A stretch of DNA of 45,164 nt. Origin: Clostridia bacterium (GTDB taxonomy: Bacteria > Bacillota > Clostridia > RGIG6154). A model generated the notes under the pieces. It saw nothing but the letters and a program-made list of their open reading frames with translations, was not told where the DNA came from and made no database searches. The position numbers and the translations under genes are program-made. Where the stretch lies: the NCBI GenBank assembly GCA_017626145.1, contig JAGAJK010000015.1:1-45164 (forward strand), written 5' to 3'. Of the stretch, positions 23,879 through 33,311 are shown piece after piece; position 1 is the stretch's first letter; each line of letters begins with the position of its first letter.

Positions 23879-24157
23879 ATGATTAAACCTTTAAACGACA
23901 ATGTTGTTATAAAAATGGTTGAAGCAGAAGAGAAGACAGCAGGAGGAATTATCCTTACAGGAACAGCTAAAGAACAGCCTGAAATTGCTGAAGTTGTTGA
24001 AGTAGGCCCCGGCAAAACAGTTGACGGTAAGCTTATTCCTATGGATGTTGTAAAGGGTGATAAGGTTATCTGTTCTTACACAGGCAAAAAAGTTAAGCTT
24101 GACGGCGAAGAATACAGAATTGTAAGCCAGGATGATATCCTTGCTAAGATTTTATAA
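23879..24157 (+). CDS. groES: co-chaperonin GroES
   Basis: A 92-residue cap subunit of the chaperonin. MIKPLNDNVVIKMVEAEEKTAGGIIL contains the mobile loop that docks GroEL and is followed by the GPGK...DVVKGDKVI beta-barrel core. The start is ATG 23879 behind GGAGG; the longer frame begins inside the CIRCE element and would clash with the operator. The gap to groEL is 26 nt. Confidence 0.97.
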   Translation: MIKPLNDNVVIKMVEAEEKTAGGIILTGTAKEQPEIAEVVEVGPGKTVDGKLIPMDVVKGDKVICSYTGKKVKLDGEEYRIVSQDDILAKIL

Positions 24158-24168
24158 TTAATATTTGA

Positions 24169-25815
<1,647 letters not shown>

Positions 25816-25827
25816 AATTTTAAATTT

Positions 25828-25863
25828 AAGCTGAGGTGAATTTCACTTCAGCTTTTATTTTTT
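25828..25863 (+). terminator. terminator of groESL
   Basis: AAGCTGAGGTGAA pairs with TTCACTTCAGCTT, followed by a T-rich tail. Confidence 0.85.
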
Positions 25864-25922
25864 AACATAATAATAAAATTAATGCTTTTAAGAAAAGTGC
25901 ATATATGGTTGGAATATTTTAG

Positions 25923-25951
25923 TTGCAAATTGGATAAAATTATGGTATACT
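25923..25951 (+). promoter_or_regulatory. promoter of the RNase J leader
   Basis: TTGCAA (25923-25928), 17 bp, TATACT (25946-25951). Transcription would start near 25958. Confidence 0.65.
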
Positions 25952-25957
25952 GAATAT

Positions 25958-26100
25958 GGATAAAGTGATCGGATTATGTGTTTTAAGTGACGCCCGAAAG
26001 GGAAATGAAATTATTGTCCGGAATTGATAATTTCCAAAGGTTACAGAAACACGTATTAAAAGAAAATATTAAAATCACCTCTTTTAAAGAGGTTTTTCTT
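25958..26100 (+). ncRNA. structured leader RNA ending in a terminator before the RNase J gene
   Basis: About 143 nt between promoter and terminator. It folds into an outer stem ATGTGTTT/AAACACGTAT, a GTGAC/GTTAC stem, a CCC-GAAA-GGG hairpin and GAAATTAT/ATAATTTC with loop TGTCCGGAATTG. The CCGG in that loop can also pair with TCGGAT upstream (a possible pseudoknot). A terminator at 26077-26100 ends it. It could be an attenuating leader or an independent small RNA. Confidence 0.5.
26077..26100 (+). terminator. terminator/attenuator upstream of the RNase J gene
   Basis: ACCTCTTT-T-AAAGAGGT followed by TTTTCTT, ending about 15 nt before the GGAGG of the RNase J gene, so full-length mRNA requires read-through or antitermination. 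Confidence 0.75.
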
Positions 26101-26124
26101 GCATGTTAAAAAAGGAGGTAAATT

Positions 26125-27789
26125 GTGACAAAAAAATCAAAACTTAAAATTATTCCACTTGGCGGTCTTGAAGAAATCGGTAAGAATATTACCGTGTTTG
26201 AGTATGACGATGATATTGTAATTTTAGACTGCGGAATTGCATTCCCTGACGACGAAATGTTCGGTATTGACCTTGTTATACCTGATTTTTCATATCTTTT
26301 AAAGAACAGAGACAGAATTAAAGGCCTTGTGCTTACTCACGGTCACGAAGATCATATAGGAGCAATTCCGTATCTTTTAAAGGATGTTCCCATTCCTGTT
26401 TACGGAACAAAGCTTACTTTGGGAATACTTTCCAACAAGTTAAAGGAACACGGACTTCTTGAAACAACCAAAACCTACGATGTTTGTCCCGGCGATATTA
26501 TAAAGCTTGGTTCGTTTAGTATTGAATTTATAAGAACAAATCATTCAATTGCAGATGCAGTTGCCATTGCATTTCATACTCCTGTGGGTACTGTTTTGCA
26601 TACAGGCGACTTTAAAATAGATTCAACCCCAATTGACGGGGAGATTATTGATTTTGCCAGAATAGGAGAGCTTGGAAAAAAAGGTCTTCTTGCTCTTTTA
26701 TCGGACAGTACCAACGTGGAAAAGCCGGGTTATTCAATGTCGGAAAGAACAGTAGGGGAAACACTTGAAAGTTATTTTGTTAACTGCACTTCACGAATTA
26801 TAGTTGCAACCTTTGCATCGAATATTCACCGTGTTCAGCAGATAGTAAACTCTGCCGTAATGCATAACCGAAAGGTTGCGGTTTCAGGCAGAAGTATGGA
26901 AAGTGTTGTAACCTCGGCTATGGAGCTTGGTTATCTGAAAGCACCAAAAAAGACATTTATTGATATATCCGAAATTAATAAATACCGTGACGACCAGCTT
27001 GTAATTATCACAACAGGAAGCCAGGGCGAGCCTATGGCGGCACTGTCACGAATGGCAAGCTGTGATCATAAAAATGTTGAAATTAAAAAAGGTGACCTTG
27101 TTATAATTTCCGCAAGTCCCATTCCGGGAAATGAAAAGCTTATCGCAAGAGTAATAGATGAGCTGTTCAAAAGGGGAGCGGAGGTTATTTATAAAGCGCT
27201 TGCCGATATTCACGTATCGGGGCACGCCTGTCAGGAAGAATTAAAACTAATGCTTTCTGTGGCAAATCCGAAGTACTTTATTCCTGCTCACGGTGAATAC
27301 CGTCACCTTGTTCAGCACGCAGGTCTGGCAGGTAAAATGGGAATACCGCAAGAAAACTGTTTCATTATGAAAATAGGTCAGGTTCTTGAGCTTGACTATA
27401 AGGAAGCTAAAATAACAAGCTCCGTTCCTGCAGGAAGAGTGTTTGTTGACGGCTACGGCGTAGGAGATGTAGGAAATATCGTAATCCGTGACCGTAAGCA
27501 TCTTTCTGAAGATGGTCTTATTGTTGTTGTACTGGGCATTTCCTCAAAAACAGGTGAAATGCTGGCAGGACCCGACGTTATTTCACGTGGCTTTGTATAT
27601 GTGCGTGAATCGGAAATGCTTATGGATAATATTAAGCAAAAAGCACTTGATGCAGTTAATCTGTGTAAAAACAAGCATCAGAACGACTGGTCATCCTTAA
27701 AAACAGCTATCAAAAATTCATTAGGGCAGTATCTTTACGAAGAAACTAAACGTAATCCTATGATACTTCCTGTTATACTTGAAGTATAA
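26125..27789 (+). CDS. rnj: ribonuclease J
   Basis: A 554-residue metallo-beta-lactamase/beta-CASP ribonuclease with 5'-3' exo- and endonuclease activity in mRNA and rRNA turnover. The metal-binding motif THGHEDHIGA lies near 71-80, HTGDFKID near 166, the beta-CASP SGRSM motif near 257, and the C-terminal HVSGHACQEELK and PAHGEYRHL complete the active site. GTG 26125 follows GGAGGTAAATT. Length is normal. Its unusual structured leader and attenuator suggest feedback control, plausible for an RNase, but inference. Confidence 0.96.
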   Translation: MTKKSKLKIIPLGGLEEIGKNITVFEYDDDIVILDCGIAFPDDEMFGIDLVIPDFSYLLKNRDRIKGLVLTHGHEDHIGAIPYLLKDVPIPVYGTKLTLGILSNKLKEHGLLETTKTYDVCPGDIIKLGSFSIEFIRTNHSIADAVAIAFHTPVGTVLHTGDFKIDSTPIDGEIIDFARIGELGKKGLLALLSDSTNVEKPGYSMSERTVGETLESYFVNCTSRIIVATFASNIHRVQQIVNSAVMHNRKVAVSGRSMESVVTSAMELGYLKAPKKTFIDISEINKYRDDQLVIITTGSQGEPMAALSRMASCDHKNVEIKKGDLVIISASPIPGNEKLIARVIDELFKRGAEVIYKALADIHVSGHACQEELKLMLSVANPKYFIPAHGEYRHLVQHAGLAGKMGIPQENCFIMKIGQVLELDYKEAKITSSVPAGRVFVDGYGVGDVGNIVIRDRKHLSEDGLIVVVLGISSKTGEMLAGPDVISRGFVYVRESEMLMDNIKQKALDAVNLCKNKHQNDWSSLKTAIKNSLGQYLYEETKRNPMILPVILEV

Positions 27790-27793
27790 AATT

Positions 27794-27831
27794 AAACGGT
27801 GTAAAAAATCATAGATTTTTTACACCGTTTT
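27794..27831 (+). terminator. terminator of the RNase J gene (25-mer hairpin copy 1)
   Basis: AAACGGTGTAAAAAATC pairs with GATTTTTTACACCGTTT around ATA. The core TGTAAAAAATC...GATTTTTTACA (27800-27824) recurs at 28086-28110 and 44136-44160. Confidence 0.85.
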
Positions 27832-28053
27832 AGACTGTCGAAAAAGTCGTTCTACCGCAAGCAGAATTATTTTTATAAAGTTTTTCTAATTTGCAACCCA
27901 AAGCACCAAAAGGAAAACTGATATTTTAAAAAGCCCATAAATATCGAGTTTATGGGCTTTTTGCTTGCTTTTCGACGAACGGATTATTGCCGTACCATCG
28001 TACTGTCTGCAATCCGTTCGCCAAAATATAACTTCCTTTTTCAAAGTCTCACA
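27831..28053. repeat. MITE-like repeat block between two terminator copies
   Basis: The left end AGACTGTCGAAAAAG and the right end CTTTTTCAAAGTCT are imperfect terminal inverted repeats. Inside are AAAGCCCATAAA/TTTATGGGCTTT (27937-27961, with a T tail) and CGAACGGATT/AATCCGTTCG (27976-28020). There is no open frame, so it would be non-autonomous. The identity as a mobile element is inferred only from layout. Confidence 0.4.
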
Positions 28054-28078
28054 GCGTGTCGATAGTTATCGACACGCT
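28050..28078. repeat. 13-bp perfect inverted repeat
   Basis: CAGCGTGTCGATA-GT-TATCGACACGCTG, almost a perfect cruciform, just downstream (minus strand) of the GH13 gene's terminator. Confidence 0.7.
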
Positions 28079-28080
28079 GG

Positions 28081-28118
28081 CACGGTGTAAAAAATCATCG
28101 ATTTTTTACACCGTGTTT
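28081..28118 (-). terminator. terminator of the GH13 gene (25-mer hairpin copy 2)
   Basis: CACGGTGTAAAAAATCA pairs with GATTTTTTACACCGTG. The GH13 stop codon (28106-28108) lies inside the stem. It has T-rich sequence on the plus-strand side, so it may act both ways. Confidence 0.75.
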
Positions 28119-29429
28119 TTATTACATGGCAAATAAATTTCACCATCATTTCCTTTTATTGTAATTTTTATTTTTCCGTCAGAGGCTGAAATAAATTTAC
28201 CGTTTAAAGCACAAAGATATTTCTTTTGTGTTACAGAAATTTCTGCGGTGTAGTCTTTCACGTCATTATTTACGGCAACTATTATATCTCCTCTTGAGAA
28301 AATGTACTGACGGTTTGTAAGAAGTAATTCCTTATATTCACCATCTGCGAGCTCATTGTTTTCTTTCCTGATTTTTCCCAAAACAGAAATTAAATCGGAA
28401 AATGTGTTTTCTTCATATTCTTCAAGCTTTATAAATGGTCTTAATAAAATAATCGTTTCCGTTTTCTTTTCGTCCTTCAATGCCGAATTCCGAGCCATAG
28501 TAAACGGAAGGAATTCCCGGCAGAGTGTAAAGAAGAATATGAACGGGAACAAAATGATTTTTATTTTTAAGTTTAGTGTAAATTCTTTCAACATCGTGGT
28601 TATCAACGAAATTATAAAGCATACCGGTCTTTAAGGAATCGTTAAGTCTCTTTACGGTATGTGCAATCTCAAAATAATTCTGGTCATTGTGTCCCGAATA
28701 AAGTGCTTTGTGAAGCTGATAATTTGTAACGGAATGAAGCGTTGTTTCATTTGCCCATCTTTCATAATTTCCGTGAATAACCTCGCCCATAAGCCAGAAA
28801 TCATTTTTAACATTATTTGCAGTTTGGCGCAAGTGTTTCATAAAATCAAAATCAAGAACGTCGGCGGCGTCAAGGCGTATTCCGTCAATGTCAAATTCCT
28901 TTACCCAGAAACAAATTACATCTGTTATATAATTTATAACTGCTTCGTTCTTTTGATTTAACTTAACGAGCAGATTGTAGCCGCCCCAGTTTTCGTAGGA
29001 AAGATGGTCGTTATATTCATTGTTGCCGACAAAATTAACATTAACAAACCAATCCTTGTATTCTGAATTTTCACGGTTTTTGAGTAAATCCTTAAAGGCG
29101 AAGAAATCTCTTCCCACGTGATTGAAAACACCGTCAAAAATAACCTTTATTCCATTTCCGTGACAATAAGCTACAAATTCTTTTAAATTATCATTTGTAC
29201 CAAGTCTTGAATCGAGCTTTTTATAATCTGTTGTGTCATAACCGTGAGTTGCCGATTCAAATAAAGGCCCTATATAAAGTGCATTGCAGTTTAAATTCTT
29301 AATATGTTCAATCCACGGAAATAACTCTTTTATACGGCATTTATCCTGAATATATGTATTTGCTTTGGGTGAGTCGGTAAGCCCCAAAGGGTAAATGTGA
29401 TAAAAAACAGCATTATTGTACCAATTCAT
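28106..29429 (-). pseudogene. GH13 alpha-amylase-family gene with a one-base frameshift
   Basis: From ATG 29429 (GGGAGGGAAC upstream) the first frame gives 334 residues. They contain the GH13 regions: FDGVFNH near 98-104, GIRLDAAD with nucleophile D187, LMGEVIHG with acid/base E216, and FVDNHD with D279. The frame then leaves the family sequence after GNDY and stops at 28422. A second frame from about 28447 to 28106 continues it (LLRPFIKLEEYEENTFSDLI and the C-terminal beta domain). Removing one base from the four-A run at 28446-28449 (plus strand) restores a single 440-residue cytoplasmic enzyme, likely acting on malto-oligosaccharides or cyclodextrins. Either a recent inactivation or a sequencing error. 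Confidence 0.85.
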
Positions 29430-29460
29430 TTTGTTCCCTCCCGAATTGCCAGTTTGTACG

Positions 29461-29489
29461 ATTTTATCATACTTTTGTACGGTTATCAA
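29461..29489 (-). promoter_or_regulatory. promoter of the GH13 gene with a repeated TTTGTACG
   Basis: On the minus strand TTGATA (29484-29489), 17 bp, TAAAAT (29461-29466). The octamer TTTGTACG occurs at 29453-29460 and 29474-29481, exactly 21 bp (two helical turns) apart, bracketing the -10 box. Confidence 0.65.
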
Positions 29490-29498
29490 GTGAAATTA

Positions 29499-29527
29499 TT
29501 GACATTAAAATTTACGTATGTTAAAAT
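29499..29527 (+). promoter_or_regulatory. promoter of the tandem GH20 genes
   Basis: TTGACA (29499-29504), 17 bp, TAAAAT (29522-29527). It begins 10 bp from the divergent GH13 promoter, so a shared regulator is plausible. Confidence 0.8.
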
Positions 29528-29558
29528 ATTCTAAATATGTATTATGGAGATGAGTATT

Positions 29559-31394
29559 ATGTATATTGTTCCGCAACCAAAAGAATTGAAATCAGGTGAC
29601 GGTATTTTATGTGCATATGAATATGATGTTGTTCTTGATAAGCATTGTGAAAATAATATTTTTATTGCGGCAAAAGACCTTAAAAACGTGATGATTGAAA
29701 ACGGTTTTACAAACACAAAAATCGTAAAGCCCTTAACAAAAAGGGAAAACTGTATTTTTCTTACCTTTGAAGAAAAGGGCGGTCAGGGTTACAGCCTTAA
29801 TGTAAATGAAAAAGGTATTATTGTTAATGGTGAAAGTCAAAGAGGTCTTTTTTATGGTATTCAGAGCTTGAAACAGATAATAATGCAAAGCGGGATAAAT
29901 GTTCCATACCTTGAAATAAATGACAGCCCCGATATGAAGGAAAGAGGATATTATCTTGATATATCCCGAGGCAGAGTACCTACTGTTGAAGGTATAAAGA
30001 AATTTATCGATAAAGCGGCATTTTATAAATATACTGATTTTCAGCTTTATATTGAGCATACCTTTGCATGGGAAGGTTTTGAGGAGATATATACTCATCA
30101 GGGGTATTTAACTGCAGAAGAAATTCTTGAGATTGATGCCTACTGCAGAGAACGGTACATTGACCTTGTTCCGTCTTTTGCATTGTTCGGGCACTTGTTT
30201 AATCTTTTGCAGTCAAAATCCTATAATAAATATTGCGAGCTTGAAAATCATAAAATGATTAAACATAACTACCGTGAAAGAATGGAGCATCACACCATTG
30301 ACCTTTCCAATCCCGAAAGCTTTGAACTTTTAAAGAGAATGCTTGATCAGGTAATTCCTTTGTTTACAAGTAATAAATTTAATATTTGCTGTGACGAAAC
30401 GGTAGACCTTGGCATCGGCAGAGCAAAAGAAATGGCAGACAAAATCGGAAAAGGACAGATGTATGTTAATCACATCAACGCACTTTACAAATATCTCCAC
30501 GATGAAATGGGTAAGACCATTATGTTCTGGGGCGATATCGTAGGAAACTACTTTCTTGATATAATGGGGGATTGCTCCGATGTTGTAACTCAACTGCCTG
30601 AAGATATTATATGCCTTTTATGGGAATATAATCACCCCATGCGTGAAAAACGTTATGTAACCATTATGGAAAACCGATTGACAAAATGTGTCTGTCCGTG
30701 GACAGCATGTGCTTCGCGTTTTATACCTCTTTATCACGGAACAGGCTATGTAGGCTACGATAATATTGACGAAATGGCTCGCTTTGGTAAGAAAAACGGA
30801 GTAGACAGAATGCTCGTTACTGACTGGGGCGATTCGGGGCACGTTTGCCACGCAGAGTTGAGATTTCCGCTTCTTGCACTTGGCGGTGCTAAATCATGGA
30901 ACAACGACAGTCTTGACGGATTTTGTGAATTTGATCGTTATATTTCACAAATCGAATATGGCAATCCGGAAGTTCTTGCACTTTTAAAAGAAGTGTCGGA
31001 GGTTTCAAAGTTATTTCAGTGGGGAAATCTTATTTCTGAATACAATAACTGTGTTGCTTCTGTTGATATTAATGCACCTAAATGTGAAAAAAAACCACCT
31101 ACCAAAAAAATGAAGGAAGCGTACAGTAAGCTTGAAGAACTTGAAATAAAAATCGCTTCCTGCAAAATGAACGAGTCACGTGATGCAGTTATAACGGCGG
31201 TAAAGGGAACAAGACTTGTAATTGCCATAAAGCTTGCGGAAAAATATCCCGTTATGGATAACTTTGTTCTTGCAAATAAGATTGAGCAATGGTTCGAAGA
31301 GTTTGCTCTTGTATGGAGAAAGGATAACAAAGAGAGCGAGCTTAACCGTATGTATGAATTTCTGGAAATTTATTGTACTGAATTAAGAGAGTAA
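29559..31394 (+). CDS. GH20-type beta-N-acetylhexosaminidase, tandem copy 1
   Basis: A 611-residue enzyme without signal peptide, so cytoplasmic. Residues about 1-115 form a GH20b-like domain. From MKERGYYLDISRGRVP (near 127) a TIM barrel follows, with the adjacent catalytic pair D279-E280 in NICCDE, the substrate-assisted catalysis signature of GH20. A helical C-terminal region follows. ATG 29559 has GGAGATG 6 nt upstream. It likely releases terminal GlcNAc or GalNAc from imported glycans or wall fragments. The next gene, 17 nt away, is a paralogue with stretches of identical DNA. Confidence 0.85.
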   Translation: MYIVPQPKELKSGDGILCAYEYDVVLDKHCENNIFIAAKDLKNVMIENGFTNTKIVKPLTKRENCIFLTFEEKGGQGYSLNVNEKGIIVNGESQRGLFYGIQSLKQIIMQSGINVPYLEINDSPDMKERGYYLDISRGRVPTVEGIKKFIDKAAFYKYTDFQLYIEHTFAWEGFEEIYTHQGYLTAEEILEIDAYCRERYIDLVPSFALFGHLFNLLQSKSYNKYCELENHKMIKHNYRERMEHHTIDLSNPESFELLKRMLDQVIPLFTSNKFNICCDETVDLGIGRAKEMADKIGKGQMYVNHINALYKYLHDEMGKTIMFWGDIVGNYFLDIMGDCSDVVTQLPEDIICLLWEYNHPMREKRYVTIMENRLTKCVCPWTACASRFIPLYHGTGYVGYDNIDEMARFGKKNGVDRMLVTDWGDSGHVCHAELRFPLLALGGAKSWNNDSLDGFCEFDRYISQIEYGNPEVLALLKEVSEVSKLFQWGNLISEYNNCVASVDINAPKCEKKPPTKKMKEAYSKLEELEIKIASCKMNESRDAVITAVKGTRLVIAIKLAEKYPVMDNFVLANKIEQWFEEFALVWRKDNKESELNRMYEFLEIYCTELRE

Positions 31395-31411
31395 TAAAAG
31401 GAGTTATTAGA

Positions 31412-33226
31412 ATGTATTTAGTTCCACAACCAAAGAAAATAAGAATTAATGATGGCGTTTTGTGTGCTTACGAATATGATATTGTTCTTGACAAGAATTG
31501 CGAAAATAATATTTTTATCGCGGCAAAAGACCTTAAAAATGTTATGGTTGAAAACGGTTTTACAAACACAAAAATCGTAAAGCCCTTAACAAAAAGGGAA
31601 AACTGTATTTTTCTTACCTTTGAAGAAAAGGGCGGTCAGGGTTACAGCCTTAATGTAAATGAAAAAGGTATTATTGTTAAGGGTGAAAGTCAGCAAGGTT
31701 TGTTTTTCGGCATTCAGACTTTAAAACAGATAATAATGCAGATCGGAATTAATGTTCCCTATATGGAGATTAATGACTGCCCCGATATGAAGGAAAGAGG
31801 ATATTATCTTGATATATCCCGAGGCAGAGTACCGACTTTAGATGGTGTAAAGAAATTTGTTGACAAGCTTGCACTTTATAAGTACACAAGCTTTCAGCTT
31901 TATATCGAGCATTCCTTTGCTTTTGAAGGCTTTGAAGAAACCTTTACTCATCAGGGGTTTTTAACAGCGGAGGAAATTCTTGAAATTGATAAATATTGCA
32001 TTGAAAGATATATTGAGCTTGTTCCGTCTTTCTCCTCTTTTGGTCACCTTTACAATCTTCTGCAGTCAAAATCATATCAGAAGTATGCAGAGCTTGAAAA
32101 TTATCAGCCAAGGGTACATAAATGGCAGGAAAGCCGCGAACACCATACAATTGACGTATCGAATCCGGAAAGTATGGAAGTTATAAAGAAAATGTTTGAC
32201 CAGGTAATACCTTTATTTACAAGCAATAAATTTAACATCTGCTGTGACGAAACAATGGACGTAGGTCTCGGCAGAGGTAAAGAAATGGCTGATAAAATCG
32301 GCAAAGGTCAGATGTATGTAAATCACCTTAACAATCTCTGTGCATATTTAAAAGAGCAGGGCAAGGAGGTTATGTTCTGGAGCGACGTTATAAGAAGTCA
32401 TACCGAGCTTGTACCGCAGCTTCCAAAGGACATTATCTGTCTTTTGTGGGAATACAACAATCCTCTTCGCGAAGCAAGAGTAAAGCCTATAATGGAAACA
32501 ACTATGAGAAAATATATCTGTCCGTGGACTGCAGGTGCGTGCCGTTTTGTTCCCCTTTATCACGGTACCGGCTACGTTGCTTACGATAATATAAAGGCAA
32601 CAACGGATTTGGCAAAAGAGGGTGGCATTGAAGGATTCTTACTTACCGACTGGGGTGATTTCGGTCATACCTGCCATGCAGAATTAAGATTCCCCGTTTT
32701 AGCATACGGCGGTGCTCTTTCATGGAATTTTGATGGCAATGCAGACGTAAACGAGTTCGACAAATATATTTCTCTTCTTGAATACGGAAACGAAAATGTT
32801 CTTGGAATTTTAAAGCAGATTTCTGCAAAGTCCAAGGTTTTTGAATGGAATAATCTGGTGGGTGAGTTTAACAAAAAATCGGCAAGTGTTGACCTTGATT
32901 GCGAAAACAAGCCTACATTTATTGAACCGGATGAAAATATGGTTAATGCTTATAACGATATCTATAAGCTTGAATCAGAGGTTGCGGGCTGCAAAATGAA
33001 CGAGTGTAGGGATGCAATTATAACCGCAGTAAAGGCAACAAGACTTATTATTGCCATAAAGCTTGCGGAAAAATATCCCGTTATGGATAATTTTGCTCTT
33101 GCAAACGAAATTGAAAAGTGGTTTGAAGAATATGCTCTCGTTTGGAGAAAAGAAAACAAGGAAAGCGAGCTTTACCGCATTTATGAATTTATAGAACACT
33201 ACTGTGCAATTTTAAGAACTAAATAA
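31412..33226 (+). CDS. GH20-type beta-N-acetylhexosaminidase, tandem copy 2
   Basis: 604 residues, colinear with copy 1 over the whole length and with the catalytic pair at the same positions (D279-E280 in NICCDETMD). AAGGAG precedes ATG 31412. Differences cluster in the region about 200-260 and the segment 300-420, which shape the substrate pocket, so the two copies may have different specificities. DNA from 31548 to 31680 is identical to 29695-29827, suggesting gene conversion. No signal peptide. A strong terminator follows. Confidence 0.85.
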   Translation: MYLVPQPKKIRINDGVLCAYEYDIVLDKNCENNIFIAAKDLKNVMVENGFTNTKIVKPLTKRENCIFLTFEEKGGQGYSLNVNEKGIIVKGESQQGLFFGIQTLKQIIMQIGINVPYMEINDCPDMKERGYYLDISRGRVPTLDGVKKFVDKLALYKYTSFQLYIEHSFAFEGFEETFTHQGFLTAEEILEIDKYCIERYIELVPSFSSFGHLYNLLQSKSYQKYAELENYQPRVHKWQESREHHTIDVSNPESMEVIKKMFDQVIPLFTSNKFNICCDETMDVGLGRGKEMADKIGKGQMYVNHLNNLCAYLKEQGKEVMFWSDVIRSHTELVPQLPKDIICLLWEYNNPLREARVKPIMETTMRKYICPWTAGACRFVPLYHGTGYVAYDNIKATTDLAKEGGIEGFLLTDWGDFGHTCHAELRFPVLAYGGALSWNFDGNADVNEFDKYISLLEYGNENVLGILKQISAKSKVFEWNNLVGEFNKKSASVDLDCENKPTFIEPDENMVNAYNDIYKLESEVAGCKMNECRDAIITAVKATRLIIAIKLAEKYPVMDNFALANEIEKWFEEYALVWRKENKESELYRIYEFIEHYCAILRTK

Positions 33227-33232
33227 CCTAAG

Positions 33233-33266
33233 AATAACAGAAGCATCTGCTTCTGTTATTTTTGTA
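33233..33266 (+). terminator. terminator of the GH20 pair
   Basis: A 13-bp perfect stem AATAACAGAAGCA/TGCTTCTGTTATT with a TC loop and a T tail. Confidence 0.9.
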
Positions 33267-33295
33267 TTGATTTATATTGAAAAAAAGGGTATAAT
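33267..33295 (+). promoter_or_regulatory. promoter of the DUF2156 gene
   Basis: TTGATT (33267-33272), 17 bp, TATAAT (33290-33295). The predicted start near 33302 leaves only about 10 nt of leader before ATG 33312 and makes the in-frame TTG at 33267 impossible as a start. Confidence 0.75.
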
Positions 33296-33311
33296 AACCT
33301 TTGGTGATTTG

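Noticed and set aside
33267-33311. TTG start for the DUF2156 protein at 33267
   Set aside because: This position is the -35 box of the gene's own promoter, so it would not be in the transcript.
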